NCBI GenBank assembly: GCA_006226775.1
Contig: SBGD01000069.1
Span: 1-62,245, forward strand
Length of the DNA stretch: 62,245 nucleotides
Direction of reading: 5' to 3'
DNA from: Paracoccaceae bacterium
GTDB lineage: Bacteria; Pseudomonadota; Alphaproteobacteria; Rhodobacterales; Rhodobacteraceae
Position 1 is the stretch's first letter, and every line of letters begins with the position of its first letter. The translations under genes were made by a program, and so were the position numbers. The notes under the pieces were generated by a model, which had not been told where the DNA came from, searched no databases, and worked only from the letters and a program-made list of their open reading frames with translations. This document shows, one piece after another, positions 25,020 to 34,899 of the stretch.

Positions 25020-25559
25020 ATGACCGACAGGCAAGACCACGGCGATCCGGCAAGCGCCTTCAACGCGATCGACCGATTGCTGGACCGCGTGGCCAGCCTC
25101 TGCCGGGTGATCACCGGCGTCTCTCTGGTGGTGCTGACGGTGATCTTCGGCTGGCTGGTCTTTGGCCGCTACGTGCTGAACGCGACGCCCACATGGGTGG
25201 AGCAGGTCGCGCTGCTGCTGGTCATGGTGATCGCCTTCCTCGGCGCCGCGGTCGGGGTGCATGAGCATTCCCACCTGGCGGTGACCGCCTTTCGCAGCGC
25301 GGTCTCGGCCCGGATGCGGCTGGTCTTCATCGTCACCACCGATCTTCTGCTGGCGGGTTTCGGCCTTTTGATGCTGGTCTACGGCGCGCAGCTCACGGTC
25401 TTCAAGTGGGGCTCGATGATCCCGCTGATCCAGATGCCCGAGGGCCTGCGGTCGCTGCCGCTGACCATCGGCGGCGCGCTGGTCATGCTGTTTTCGCTCG
25501 GCCACCTGATGCGGATTGTCCTGCGCCGCGATCTGCGCCGCGATTCCATCGAAGAATAA
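25020..25559 (+). CDS. dctQ: TRAP transporter small permease DctQ
   Basis: A 179-residue membrane protein with four hydrophobic segments, the usual DctQ topology. Characteristic are FGRYVLNATPTWVEQVALLL and the GVHEHSHLAVTAF loop. ATG 25020 follows GGGAGAGGCTTC. It couples the binding protein to the large DctM permease, which begins nine bases after its stop. Confidence 0.92.
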   Translation: MTDRQDHGDPASAFNAIDRLLDRVASLCRVITGVSLVVLTVIFGWLVFGRYVLNATPTWVEQVALLLVMVIAFLGAAVGVHEHSHLAVTAFRSAVSARMRLVFIVTTDLLLAGFGLLMLVYGAQLTVFKWGSMIPLIQMPEGLRSLPLTIGGALVMLFSLGHLMRIVLRRDLRRDSIEE

Positions 25560-25568
25560 GGAACGTCC

Positions 25569-26852
25569 ATGGGTCTTCTTGTCCTGCTCGGTCTCTTCGC
25601 CCTCTGTGTCGTGATCGGGGTGCCGGTGGCCTTCGCGCTGGGGATCTCGGCCATCGCCGCCTTCTGGTACGAGGGCCTGCCGCTGATGATCGGCTTTCAG
25701 CGGATCATCTCGGGGATCAACGTCTTCTCGCTCATGGCGATCCCCTTCTTCATCTTCGCCGGCGAGTTGATGTTCCACGGCGGCATCGCCATGCGGCTGG
25801 TCAAGTTCGCCTCGGCCGCGGTCGGCGCGGTGCGCGGTGGCCTCGGCATCGTCAACGTCTTTTCCTCGATGCTCTTCGGCGGCATCTCGGGCTCGGCGGT
25901 GGCGGACATTTCGGCGCTGGGCTCGATCCTGGTGCCGGTGATGAAGGACAAGGGCTATGACGCGGATTACGCGGTCAATGTCACCGTGACCTCGTCGATT
26001 GCCGGGATCATCATCCCGCCCAGCCACAACATGATCATCTATGCCATCGCCGCGGGCGGCGGCATCTCGATCTCCAAGCTGTTTCTCTCGGGCGTGGTGC
26101 CCGGCGTGCTGATGTGCCTGTGCCTGGCGCTGGCGGCCTATATCGTCGCGGTGCGCCGCGGCTACCGGGCCGAGAAGTTTCCCGGCTGGACCGCGCTGGC
26201 CATCGCCTTTTTCGGCGCCATCCCGGGGCTGATGACCGCCGTCATCATCGTCGGCGGGGTGCTCTCGGGCATCTTCACGGTCACCGAATCCGGCGCCTTC
26301 GGCGCGATCTATGCCTTCCTCGTCACCCTGATCGTCTATCGCAACATGTCATGGGAGAAGTTCCGCATCGCGGTGCTGCAATCGGTGCGCACCACCTCGA
26401 TGGTGATGATCCTGATCGCCTGTGCCGGGGCCTTTGCCTATATGCTCACCTTCTACCGGGTGCCGAACCTGACGGTGGCCTTCCTGACCGGGCTGACCGA
26501 CAACCCGATCCTGATCCTGCTGATGATCAACCTCGTGCTGCTGATGCTGGGGATGATCATGGACATGGCGGCGCTGATCCTGATCTGCACGCCGATCTTT
26601 CTGCCGGTGGCCACCAGCATCGGCGTCGATCCCTACCAGTTCGGCATGATCCTGCTGGTCAACCTCGGGCTCGGGCTCTGCACGCCGCCGGTGGGGTCGT
26701 GCCTCTTTGTCGGCTGCGCGGTGGGCAAGCTGCCGATGGAAAAGGCGGTGCGGACAATCTGGCCCTTCTACCTTGCGATCCTGGTGGCGCTGATGCTGAT
26801 CACCTTCGTGCCGGCGATCTCGCTGACCCTGCCGGGGCTGCTCGATCCATGA
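25569..26852 (+). CDS. dctM: TRAP transporter large permease DctM
   Basis: A 427-residue permease with about twelve hydrophobic segments. Typical DctM blocks are PFFIFAGELMFHGGIAMRLV, FGGISGSAVADISALGSILV, IPPSHNMIIYA and LGLCTPPVGSCLFVGCAVGK. It carries the Na+-driven transport step. The TGA overlaps the ATG of the following dehydrogenase (ATGA). Confidence 0.95.
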   Translation: MGLLVLLGLFALCVVIGVPVAFALGISAIAAFWYEGLPLMIGFQRIISGINVFSLMAIPFFIFAGELMFHGGIAMRLVKFASAAVGAVRGGLGIVNVFSSMLFGGISGSAVADISALGSILVPVMKDKGYDADYAVNVTVTSSIAGIIIPPSHNMIIYAIAAGGGISISKLFLSGVVPGVLMCLCLALAAYIVAVRRGYRAEKFPGWTALAIAFFGAIPGLMTAVIIVGGVLSGIFTVTESGAFGAIYAFLVTLIVYRNMSWEKFRIAVLQSVRTTSMVMILIACAGAFAYMLTFYRVPNLTVAFLTGLTDNPILILLMINLVLLMLGMIMDMAALILICTPIFLPVATSIGVDPYQFGMILLVNLGLGLCTPPVGSCLFVGCAVGKLPMEKAVRTIWPFYLAILVALMLITFVPAISLTLPGLLDP

Positions 26853-27880
26853 GCCCGAGCGGGCTGCGTTTTCTGCTGACCCATACCGAGGAGGCGCGCG
26901 CCCTGCAGTTCGGCGCGCGCGCCCTTGCGGCCCTTTCGGAGCATGGCGAGGTGGTGCTGAACCAGGGCGCGGTGCTGCGCGGTCGGGCGCTGGTGGACGC
27001 GGCACAAGGCTGCGACCTGATCGTGGCCGACCGGCGGACCGCCCTGCCCGCCGAGGTGTTCCGCGAGACGCCCGGTCTTCTGGCGGTGCTGCGCTGCGCG
27101 GTGGACATCCGCAATATCGACGTCGCGGCGGCGAGCGAGGCCGGGGTGCTGGTGACCCGCGCCATCCCCTGCTTTGCGGTCTCGGTGGCGGAACTGGCGC
27201 TGGGCCTGATGCTCGACACCGCCCGCGGCATCAGCCGCGCCGCGGTGGCCTATGCCGCCGGTGACGCGCCGCAGATATCCATGGGCCGCCAGTTACGCGG
27301 CGAGACGCTGGGCATTGTCGGCTATGGCGCCATTGGCCGCGAGTTGGCCACTATGGCGCGGGGCCTGGGGATGCAGGTGCTGGTGACCACGCCGGAGCGC
27401 TTTGCCCCGCAGGAGGGCATCACCCCCGCGCCGCTGGAGGTGCTGCTGGCGCAATCGGGCTTCGTCGCCTGCCTGGCCAGCGTCACCCCCGAGACCACGG
27501 GCATGTTCGGCGCCGAAGCCTTTGCCGCGATGCGCCGCGACGCGGTGTTTCTCAACCTCGCGCGGGCGGAACTGGTGGACGAGGCCGCACTGGCCCAAGC
27601 GCTGGACAAAGGCGAGATCGCCGGCGCGGCGCTGGATGTCGGCAGCGCGCCGGACCAGCGGCCGCCGCCGGTGCTGGCGGCACGTCCCGACGTGGTGGCC
27701 ACGCCGCATGTCGGCGGCCAGACCCCCGAGGCCATCGAGGGCCAGGCGCTGCACGTGGCCCGCCAGGTCGCCGCCCTTGCCGCGGGCCAGATGCCGCCCG
27801 ACGCGGTCAACCCCGAGGATGCCCAGAGGCTGCGGCGCTGGTTCGAGCGGCATCCGGCAGCGGGCAGCCCGCGCGCCTAG
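26849..27880 (+). CDS. D-isomer-specific 2-hydroxyacid dehydrogenase
   Basis: A 343-residue NAD(P)-dependent dehydrogenase. Seen are the dinucleotide-binding GIVGYGAIGRELATMARGLG, the catalytic arginine region VFLNLARAELVDEAAL, and the catalytic histidine in ATPHVGGQTPEAIE. The N-terminal substrate domain is present, so length is normal. It overlaps dctM, which ties it to metabolism of the TRAP substrate, perhaps reducing or oxidising a 2-keto/2-hydroxy acid. Exact substrate unknown. Confidence 0.9.
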   Translation: MSPSGLRFLLTHTEEARALQFGARALAALSEHGEVVLNQGAVLRGRALVDAAQGCDLIVADRRTALPAEVFRETPGLLAVLRCAVDIRNIDVAAASEAGVLVTRAIPCFAVSVAELALGLMLDTARGISRAAVAYAAGDAPQISMGRQLRGETLGIVGYGAIGRELATMARGLGMQVLVTTPERFAPQEGITPAPLEVLLAQSGFVACLASVTPETTGMFGAEAFAAMRRDAVFLNLARAELVDEAALAQALDKGEIAGAALDVGSAPDQRPPPVLAARPDVVATPHVGGQTPEAIEGQALHVARQVAALAAGQMPPDAVNPEDAQRLRRWFERHPAAGSPRA

Positions 27881-28013
27881 GCGTTTGCATGAACAAGGGG
27901 TGGCTGGGCCGCCCTCTGGCGGTCGAAAGAACTCCTGCCGAGAGGCGACATGATCGGTGCGGGCCAATCGGGAAAGTCGATACCGAGCGCCGGTGACATG
28001 ACCATCACTCGCC

Positions 28014-28940
28014 TCACCCGGGTTCTCCTGCAATCCCAAGCACGTCCCCGCTGCTGATCTCGGCCAGCTCGGCGATCACCGCGGTCTGATCCTCGTCGAT
28101 CTGTGACTGGATTGTCACAAGGGCGGCCTCCGCCGTCGCGCGGATGTCGGCGTCCAGGTCCTCGCGCCAGATCGACCAGACCGGATAGGGAAAGACCGGC
28201 GCGTCGGGCACCAGGTGCAACTGGCCCGCGTCAAGGTATTTCTTGATGTAGCGCGCCGGAAGATAGGCCGCGGCGCGACGCGAGACGATGTAATCCGCGG
28301 CCATCGCGCCCAGCGCCATGGTCAGGCCCGGATGGGTCAGTTGCGGCAGTTCCAGCGCATGGGCATGAACGAACTCCGGCCCCCAGTCGACAAAGACATA
28401 ATGCCCTTCGATCTCGTCCAGGCCCGCAGGCCAGGAGGCGGTGAGCACAAGTTCCTCGTCCATCACCCGCGTGGCGACAAGCCCGGGGCGCAGTTGCGGC
28501 GTGTACATCAGCCCGATCTGCACGATCCCCTCGACCAGGAACCGGGTCAGGCGCTCGGGCATCCCCAGCTCGGCGCGGACGTTCAGCGTCGGCATCCGGG
28601 CCTGCATCAGGTCGATCCAGCGAAACCCCAGCCGCGGCCAGAGCGAATGCTGCGCGCCGATGCTGAGCGACTTGGTATAGCCCTCGGGCACGCCGATCTG
28701 CTGGCGCGCCTCCTCCCATATCTTGATCAGCGACTGGGCGTAGCGCTCGAACTCGCGGCCCGCCGAGGTCAGCTCCGCCCCCGCCTTGGAGCGGGTGAAC
28801 AGCGCCTTGCCCAGGTCGGCCTCGAGCCGCGCCACCCGCAGGCTGACGGCGGATTGCGTCACGAAGAGCCGCTCGCTGGCATTGACGAAGGACCCGCTTG
28901 CGGCGACTTCCAGAAAGGTTCGGATGAGCGCGATGTCCAT
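28014..28940 (-). CDS. LysR-family transcriptional regulator
   Basis: A 308-residue LysR protein. The N-terminal winged helix is IRTFLEVAASGSFVNASERL then FVTQSAVSLRVARLEADLGK. The effector domain follows with HSLWPRLGFRWIDLM and FVDWGPEFVHAH. It converges on the 2-hydroxyacid dehydrogenase gene and is divergent from a small hypothetical gene, so its target is not clear from context. Confidence 0.9.
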   Translation of the reverse strand: MDIALIRTFLEVAASGSFVNASERLFVTQSAVSLRVARLEADLGKALFTRSKAGAELTSAGREFERYAQSLIKIWEEARQQIGVPEGYTKSLSIGAQHSLWPRLGFRWIDLMQARMPTLNVRAELGMPERLTRFLVEGIVQIGLMYTPQLRPGLVATRVMDEELVLTASWPAGLDEIEGHYVFVDWGPEFVHAHALELPQLTHPGLTMALGAMAADYIVSRRAAAYLPARYIKKYLDAGQLHLVPDAPVFPYPVWSIWREDLDADIRATAEAALVTIQSQIDEDQTAVIAELAEISSGDVLGIAGEPG

Positions 28941-29098
28941 TGAGTCGATCCATGAGTTTTTCTGCGGTGAACCGGGAGTTTAAGTCGTTTTGCCGGCTTT
29001 GTCCCGGCAGCGTAGAGACAGGGGCCGGCTTTCCACGGACCGCGCAGATCGCCCGAATCGCGGGCGGATGCGCCCCGAGGGCCGCGAAAGGACATCCC

Positions 29099-29383
29099 AT
29101 GGCCCGATACGGCGCCCCCCTGTCGCCCGCCCTGCTGCGGCAACTGGACCTGCACGGGCCAGAAGGCGCCGAGATCGCCCGGCGGCTGGAGGCCGCACAG
29201 CTGCGGATCGCCGCGGCCGAGGGCTGCGGCAGGTTCGCACCGCCGCGCCAGCGGCTCGAGGCGCGCAGGCAAAAGGCGCAGGCCGGGCGCGCGCTGGAGG
29301 CGGCGCTGGCCGAGGCCCGGCTGCTGCTCGAGACGCCCGCCGTTAATGCGCCGCCCGAGGCGCGCCGAATCGAAATTCCCTGA
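29099..29383 (+). CDS. Small hypothetical protein
   Basis: A possible 94-residue protein, rich in Ala, Arg and Leu and probably mostly helical (ARRLEAAQLRIAAAEGCGRF and LEAALAEARLLLETP). ATG 29099 follows GCGAAAGGACATCCC, a fair ribosome-binding site. I recognise no family. Its last 41 bases overlap the end of the fuconate dehydratase gene on the other strand, which lowers confidence. A longer in-frame start at 28940 overlaps the LysR start and is less likely. Confidence 0.45.
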   Translation: MARYGAPLSPALLRQLDLHGPEGAEIARRLEAAQLRIAAAEGCGRFAPPRQRLEARRQKAQAGRALEAALAEARLLLETPAVNAPPEARRIEIP

Positions 29384-30632
29384 GCGTTTCCGGCCGCATC
29401 TGGATCGAGAACCCCGGCGCCGTCGGGGCCTGGTAGGCGCCGTCGCGCACCACGCAGGGGTCGAGGAAATGCTCGTGCAGGTGGTCGACATATTCGATGC
29501 GCTTGTCGTCCTTCTCGCCGGTGATGGCGACATAATCGATCATCGACAGGTGCTGGACGTATTCGCACAAGCCCACCCCGCCCGCATGAGGCCAGACCGG
29601 CAGGCCGTATTTCGCCGCCATGAGCTGCACCGCGAGCACTTCGTTCAGCCCGCCCAGGCGGCAACTGTCGATCTGCACGAAATCCAGCGCTTCGGCGGTG
29701 ATGAACTGCTTGAACAGGATGCGGTTCTGGCACATCTCGCCGGTGGCCACCTTGACCGGCGCCACCGCCGCGCGGATCTTCGCATGGCCCAGAACGTCAT
29801 CGGGGCTGGTCGGCTCCTCGATGAAGACCGGGCGGGCAAAGGCCAGTTTTTGCACCCAGTCGATGGCCTGATCCACCTCCCAGACCTGGTTGGCGTCGAT
29901 CATGATGTTCATCTCCTCGCCCAGCTCCTCGCGGGCGATGGTCAGGCGGCGGATGTCGTCCTCGAGATCGCGCCCGACCTTGAACTTGGTATGGGTGAAG
30001 CCCGCCGCGCGCGCCTCGCGGCACAGGTGCCGCAGCTTGTCGTCGGAATAGCCCAGCCAGCCGGCGGAGGTGGTGTAGCAGGGATAGCCCTCGGCCTTCA
30101 GCGTGGCGATGCGCGCCACCTTGCCCGGCTCGGCGGCGCGCAGCAGCGCCAGCGCCTCGGCGGGGGTGAGCGCATCGGTCATGTAGCGGAAATCGACCAG
30201 CCGCACGATCTCTTCCGGCGACATCTCGGCCACCAGTTGCCAGACCGGCTTGCCCGCCTCCTTGGCCAGCAGATCCCAGACCGCATTGACCACCGCGCCG
30301 GTGGCGAGATGGATCGCCCCCTTGTCCGGCCCGATCCAGCGCAACTGGCTGTCGCCGGTGACATGGCGCCAGAACCGGCCCATGTCCGCGCGCATCCAGT
30401 CGAGATCGAGCCCGACGACAAGGGGACGCATCGCCTCGATGGCGGCGACGCAGATCTCGGTGCCGCGCCCGATGGTGAAGGTCAGCCCGTGGCCCTCATG
30501 CGCGCCGTCGGTCTCGAACACCACGTAGGCGGCAGAGTAATCCGGGTCGGGGTTCATCGCGTCCGAGCCGTCCAGCGCATCGGAGGTCGGAAAGCGCAGG
30601 TCAAAGGTGGTCAGGCCGGTGATGCGGGTCAT
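29343..30632 (-). CDS. fucD: L-fuconate dehydratase
   Basis: A 429-residue enolase-superfamily enzyme matching the L-fuconate dehydratase family in length and sequence (N-terminal FDLRFPTSDALDGSDAMNPD). Catalytic elements are KFKVG for the KxK pair, DANQVWE and FIEEPTSPDD for metal-ligand acids, TGEMCQNR for the third acid, and WPHAGGVGL with the general-acid/base histidine. It dehydrates L-fuconate to 2-keto-3-deoxy-L-fuconate. It is the last gene of the leftward fucose operon. Confidence 0.93.
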   Translation of the reverse strand: MTRITGLTTFDLRFPTSDALDGSDAMNPDPDYSAAYVVFETDGAHEGHGLTFTIGRGTEICVAAIEAMRPLVVGLDLDWMRADMGRFWRHVTGDSQLRWIGPDKGAIHLATGAVVNAVWDLLAKEAGKPVWQLVAEMSPEEIVRLVDFRYMTDALTPAEALALLRAAEPGKVARIATLKAEGYPCYTTSAGWLGYSDDKLRHLCREARAAGFTHTKFKVGRDLEDDIRRLTIAREELGEEMNIMIDANQVWEVDQAIDWVQKLAFARPVFIEEPTSPDDVLGHAKIRAAVAPVKVATGEMCQNRILFKQFITAEALDFVQIDSCRLGGLNEVLAVQLMAAKYGLPVWPHAGGVGLCEYVQHLSMIDYVAITGEKDDKRIEYVDHLHEHFLDPCVVRDGAYQAPTAPGFSIQMRPETLREFRFGAPRAAH

Positions 30633-30731
30633 CGGGCGTTCCTCGGGACAGGGCGCAGGGCGATGGACCCGGCCCCGGTCCGGGGCACGGCGGCAAGGCT
30701 TGGAAGGGGCATGGGTTCGGCTCCGTTTGGC

Positions 30732-31481
30732 TCAGACCGACCAGCCGCCATCGATGGCGTGGGTCTGTCCGGTGGTGAAGGCGCTGTCGTCGCTGGCAAG
30801 ATAGAGCGCGAGCGCCGCGATCTCTTCGGACTTGCCGACGCGGCCCATGGGCTGGCGCGCGATGAAGGCGGCAAGGGCCGCGTCGTAATCCCCGGTGTCG
30901 CGCAGCCGCTGGTGCATCGAGGGGCTGTCGACGGTGCCGGGGCAGATGGCATTGCAGCGGATGCCGCGGGTGACGTAGTCGGCGGCCACCGATTTGGTCA
31001 TGCCGATCACCGCCGCCTTGGAGGCGCAATAGGCAAAGCGGTTGGGCACGCCCTTGATTGACGAGGCCACCGAGGACATGTTGATGATCGACCCGCCGCC
31101 ACCCTCCAGCATCGCCGGCAGGGCCAGCCGTGTCAGCCGGAACATCGCCTTGACGTTCAGCTCGAAACTGAAATCCCAATCGGCCTCGTCGCAGTCGAGA
31201 ATGGCGCCATTGGCGACAAAGCCCGCGCAGTTGAACAGCACGTCGAGCACGCCCATCCCGGCCACCGCCGCCTCGACCGCCGCGGCGTCGGTGACGTCGA
31301 GTTTCAGCGCGGTGATGCCAGGGAGGGCGTCCAGTTCCGCCAGCGTGGCGTCGTTGATGTCCGAGGCGATGACCTCGGCACCCTCGCGGGCGAAAAGCTC
31401 GGCGGTGGCGCGGCCGATCCCCTGTCCCGCCGCGGTTATGAGTGCCTTTTTGCCGGCCAAGCGGCCTGTTGTCTGTGTCAT
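30732..31481 (-). CDS. 2-keto-3-deoxy-L-fuconate dehydrogenase (SDR family)
   Basis: A 249-residue short-chain dehydrogenase with the NAD motif TAAGQGIGRATAELF, NCAGF, the catalytic serine in INMSSVASS and the YCASK pair. Its position between the mutarotase and fuconate dehydratase genes, and its likeness to the DHRS6-type SDRs, support oxidation of 2-keto-3-deoxy-L-fuconate to the 2,4-diketo acid. A general SDR of different specificity cannot be excluded by sequence alone. Confidence 0.87.
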   Translation of the reverse strand: MTQTTGRLAGKKALITAAGQGIGRATAELFAREGAEVIASDINDATLAELDALPGITALKLDVTDAAAVEAAVAGMGVLDVLFNCAGFVANGAILDCDEADWDFSFELNVKAMFRLTRLALPAMLEGGGGSIINMSSVASSIKGVPNRFAYCASKAAVIGMTKSVAADYVTRGIRCNAICPGTVDSPSMHQRLRDTGDYDAALAAFIARQPMGRVGKSEEIAALALYLASDDSAFTTGQTHAIDGGWSV

Positions 31482-31485
31482 GATC

Positions 31486-31815
31486 TCAATCCGTGTGAAA
31501 AACCTGTTGCATCATCGACCATTGCTCACCTTCGGCCCGGCTGGCCAGCGGCGATTGGCAGGGGTCGGTAAGGGTCCACCATTCGCGGGTCTTCGGGTCT
31601 TCGGCCATGCGCGCCATATCCGCCGCGAAATCGGTGCCGTGGTATTCCCAGTAGCCGAACAGCAGGTTTTCCGGCTCGCGCAGGAAAATCGTGTAGTTGC
31701 GGATATTGCTCTGGCGGATCTGCGCCAGCACCTCGGGCCAGGCGGCGGCGTGCAGGCGCTTGTACTCCTCGATCTTCTCGGGTCGGATCCCGATCACCAT
31801 ACCCATGCGTTGCAT
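31486..31815 (-). CDS. L-fucose/L-rhamnose mutarotase (RhaM-like)
   Basis: A 109-residue protein of the L-rhamnose mutarotase fold. Visible are the histidine in YKRLHAAAWPEVLAQIRQSN, the NYTIFLREPENLLFGYWEY core and the C-terminal WWTLTDPCQ. It interconverts the alpha and beta anomers of the sugar so the dehydrogenase can use it. Given the neighbours, L-fucose is the likely substrate. It abuts the enolase-superfamily gene, whose stop immediately precedes its start. Confidence 0.9.
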   Translation of the reverse strand: MQRMGMVIGIRPEKIEEYKRLHAAAWPEVLAQIRQSNIRNYTIFLREPENLLFGYWEYHGTDFAADMARMAEDPKTREWWTLTDPCQSPLASRAEGEQWSMMQQVFHTD

Positions 31816-32928
31816 CTATGCGCCCTCCGTGATCGTGGCGTCGAACAGGCTTTGTTTCGCGATCTCGGCGCGGTCCCAGTCGATGCCGAGGCCCGGCACC
31901 TCCGAGGGGATGGCAAAGCCACCCTCGATCCGCATCGCCGCGCCGGTCACCGTGTCAAGCTGCGGGATGTATTCCAGCCACTTGGCATTGGGCACCGCGC
32001 AAACCAGCGGCAGGTGCAATTCCATCAGGAAATGCGGGCAGACCATGACGTTGAAGGCCTCGGCCAGATGCGCCACCTTGAGCCAGGGCGTGATGCCGCC
32101 GATGCGCGCGACATCGACCTGCACGATCGAGGCCGCGCCGGCCTGAAGGTAGTCCTTGAACTGGCTCAGCGAATACATGCTTTCGCCCACCGCGATGGGC
32201 ACCGAGGTGCGCCGCGACAATTCCACATGCGCCGCGACATCGTCGGCGGGCATGGGTTCCTCGAACCAGCCGATCCGGTGATCCTCGAGGATGCGGGCGC
32301 GGCGGATCGCCTCTGACAGGGTGAAGCCCTGGTTGGCGTCGGTCATGATCTCGTAGGTATCGCCCACGGCGGCGCGCACCGCGCCGAGGCGGGCGTCATC
32401 CGTGCTGATATGCTCGGAGCCGATCTTGATCTTGGAGCCGCGAAAGCCCTTTTCTTGCATCGCCAGCGCATCATCGACCAGCGCCGATTGCTCGAGATGC
32501 AGCCAGCCCCCTTCGGTGGTGTAAAGCGGGATTTTCTCGCGGTTGCCCCCCGCCGCCTTCCACAGCGGCAGCCCGGCCTTGCGGCACTTGAGATCCCAAA
32601 GCGCGGTGTCCAGCGCGGCCAGCGCCAGCGAGGTGATCGCCCCCACCGCCGTGGCATGGGTGAGAAACAGCAGATCGCGCCAGTTACCGTCGATCCGGTC
32701 CGGATCCTTGCCGATCAGCGCCGGTGCGAGGCTTTTCTCGAGCAGCGCCATGATCGACGGCCCGCCGGTGCCGATGGTATAGCTGTAGCCTGTGCCACTC
32801 GCGCCGTCGCTGTCGTGCACGGTGACGATCGGGGTTTCCTGGCTGACGAAGGACTGGATGGCGTCGACGCGCTTTACCGGTGGCACGAGGTCGATCATCT
32901 GCAGGTCGATACGGGTGATATGGGCCAT
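31816..32928 (-). CDS. Mandelate racemase-subgroup enolase superfamily protein
   Basis: A 370-residue acid-sugar dehydratase or isomerase candidate. It has the KIKIG lysine pair, TDANQGF, WFEEPMPADD and GESMYSLSQF metal-ligand acids, and CPHFLMELHLPLV with the catalytic-type histidine. It is clearly distinct from the fuconate dehydratase encoded in the same operon. The substrate is not known; another deoxy or pentonic acid related to fucose (for example from L-galactose or D-arabinose side activity) is a reasonable guess. It lies three bases from the ABC ATPase gene. Confidence 0.85.
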   Translation of the reverse strand: MAHITRIDLQMIDLVPPVKRVDAIQSFVSQETPIVTVHDSDGASGTGYSYTIGTGGPSIMALLEKSLAPALIGKDPDRIDGNWRDLLFLTHATAVGAITSLALAALDTALWDLKCRKAGLPLWKAAGGNREKIPLYTTEGGWLHLEQSALVDDALAMQEKGFRGSKIKIGSEHISTDDARLGAVRAAVGDTYEIMTDANQGFTLSEAIRRARILEDHRIGWFEEPMPADDVAAHVELSRRTSVPIAVGESMYSLSQFKDYLQAGAASIVQVDVARIGGITPWLKVAHLAEAFNVMVCPHFLMELHLPLVCAVPNAKWLEYIPQLDTVTGAAMRIEGGFAIPSEVPGLGIDWDRAEIAKQSLFDATITEGA

Positions 32929-32931
32929 GGC

Positions 32932-34026
32932 TCAGCTCCTGATCGCATTGCCGGAAGCGGCGTCGAAGATGTGGCACTTGTCGAGCATCAGCTCGAAGTC
33001 GAAGGTCTCGCCCGGGGTGACGGGCCGGGGGTTGAGCATCTTGGCCTGCACCTCGGTGCCCGCGATCTCGGTAAAGAGCAGCGTCTCGGTGCCCAGCGGT
33101 TCGGTCAGGGTGACGGTGAGGCGCAGTTGCGCCTTCTGCCCCGCCTCCTCGACCGCGTGACCCACCGGCATCAGGTTGTCGGCGCGAAAGCCGAACTGCA
33201 CCTTCTGGCCGACCCGCAGACCGCCGCGCGCCGAGGCGGGCACGGGGACGGCAAGACCCTCGCCCAGGGTGATCCTGTCGGGCGCCGAAACCTCGCCCGC
33301 CAGCAGGTTCATCGGCGGCGAGCCGATGAAGGTGGCGACGAAGGTATCGACCGGCTGGTTGAAGAGATCAAGCGGCGTGCCGACCTGCACGATATACCCG
33401 TCGCGCATCAGCACGATGCGGTCGGCCAGGGTCATCGCCTCGACCTGGTCGTGGGTGACGTAGATGATGGTATTGCCGACCTTCTGGTGCAGCTTCTTGA
33501 TCTCGACCCGCATCTGGGTGCGCAGCTTGGCATCGAGGTTCGACAAGGGCTCGTCGAAGAGAAAAACATCCGGTTGCCGCACGATGGCCCGGCCCATGGC
33601 AACCCGCTGGCGCTGGCCGCCGGACAGTTCGGCCGGCTTGCGCTCCATCAATTCGTCCAGCCCGAGGATGGCAGCAGCCTCGGCGACGGAGCGCTCGATC
33701 TCGGCCTCCGGGCGCTTGGCGATCTTCAGCGAGAACCCGAGGTTTTCCGCCACCGTCATATGCGGGTAAAGCGCGTAGTTCTGGAACACCATCGAGATAT
33801 TGCGCTCACGCGGGGGCAGATCATTGACCACCCGGCCGCCGATGGAGACCTCGCCGCCGGTGATCGCCTCAAGCCCGGCAATCATCCGCAGCGTGGTGGA
33901 CTTGCCGCAGCCCGAGGGGCCCACCAGCACCACGAATTCGCCGTCGGCAATGGCCAGGTCGATGCCATGCACCGCCTGGTGTCTCCCGTATTTCTTGACG
34001 ACATTCGAGAGGGTTACTTCGGTCAT
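32932..34026 (-). CDS. Sugar ABC transporter ATP-binding protein (UgpC/MsmX type)
   Basis: A 364-residue ATPase of the CUT1 type. Walker A is GPSGCGKST, the signature [15 protein letters not shown], and Walker [18 protein letters not shown]. The C-terminal OB-fold regulatory domain typical of this class is present. It energises the two permeases encoded directly upstream. The ATG at 34026 is preferred; upstream in-frame codons run into the permease gene. Confidence 0.95.
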   Translation of the reverse strand: MTEVTLSNVVKKYGRHQAVHGIDLAIADGEFVVLVGPSGCGKSTTLRMIAGLEAITGGEVSIGGRVVNDLPPRERNISMVFQNYALYPHMTVAENLGFSLKIAKRPEAEIERSVAEAAAILGLDELMERKPAELSGGQRQRVAMGRAIVRQPDVFLFDEPLSNLDAKLRTQMRVEIKKLHQKVGNTIIYVTHDQVEAMTLADRIVLMRDGYIVQVGTPLDLFNQPVDTFVATFIGSPPMNLLAGEVSAPDRITLGEGLAVPVPASARGGLRVGQKVQFGFRADNLMPVGHAVEEAGQKAQLRLTVTLTEPLGTETLLFTEIAGTEVQAKMLNPRPVTPGETFDFELMLDKCHIFDAASGNAIRS

Positions 34027-34030
34027 GGTC

Positions 34031-34894
34031 TCATCCTTTGACGCCGCCGAACGTGAGGCCGGCAATCAGGTGTTTCTGGACAATGAAGGTCAGGATCAGC
34101 GCCGGCACGATCATCAGCACCGCCAGCGCGCACATGCCGCCCCAGTTGATGGTGAACTCGGCGGTGAAATCCAACAGGCCCACCGGCATGGTCTTGGACC
34201 CGACCGAGCGGGTGAGCTGCGAGGCCAGCGCAAACTCGTTCCACGAGGTCAGAAAGGCAAAGATCGCGGCCGAGGCGATGCCGGAACGGGCAACGGGGAA
34301 TTCGACCTTCCAGAAGGCCTGCCACCTTGTGCAGCCGTCGATCTCGGCGGCTTCGTGCAACTCTTTCGGGATCTGGCGGAAGAACCCGTCGGTCAGCCAG
34401 ATGGTAAACGGCACGTTCATCGCCACATAGGCCAGGATCAGCCCGAAATGGGTGTCGATGATGCCCAGCCGCGCGAAGACGATGAACAAGGGCAGCGACA
34501 GCGCCACGCCGGGCACGGCGCGAAACAGCATCAGGCCGACGAACCAGCCCGCCTTGCCCCTGAAGCGGTAGCGGGCAAAGGCATAGCCGCCCGACATGCC
34601 GATCAGGATGGCGATGGCGGTCGAGACCACCGAGACGATCAGCGAGTTGCGGAAATAGCTGAACACCGGCACGCCGCCCTCGCCCGCGCCGCCGAACATG
34701 GCGCGGTAATGCTCGAGCGTGAAGGAGGGGGTCCAGACCGGCGGCTTGGCCATGATCTCGACCGTCGGGCGGAACGAGTTGAGCACGATCCACAGCCCCG
34801 GAATGCAGATGATCGACATCACCACGAAGAGCGTCAGGAAATGCGCCACTTTCAGCGCGCGGCGGCGGTTGCGATGGGCGAGATTGCGGTCCAT
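34031..34894 (-). CDS. CUT1 ABC sugar permease (MalG-like)
   Basis: A 287-residue inner-membrane permease with six predicted spans. The ATPase-coupling EAA loop reads [20 protein letters not shown]. It ends [12 protein letters not shown] as MalG-type permeases do. It pairs with the MalF-like permease next to it. Confidence 0.94.
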   Translation of the reverse strand: MDRNLAHRNRRRALKVAHFLTLFVVMSIICIPGLWIVLNSFRPTVEIMAKPPVWTPSFTLEHYRAMFGGAGEGGVPVFSYFRNSLIVSVVSTAIAILIGMSGGYAFARYRFRGKAGWFVGLMLFRAVPGVALSLPLFIVFARLGIIDTHFGLILAYVAMNVPFTIWLTDGFFRQIPKELHEAAEIDGCTRWQAFWKVEFPVARSGIASAAIFAFLTSWNEFALASQLTRSVGSKTMPVGLLDFTAEFTINWGGMCALAVLMIVPALILTFIVQKHLIAGLTFGGVKG

Positions 34895-34899
34895 GCGCC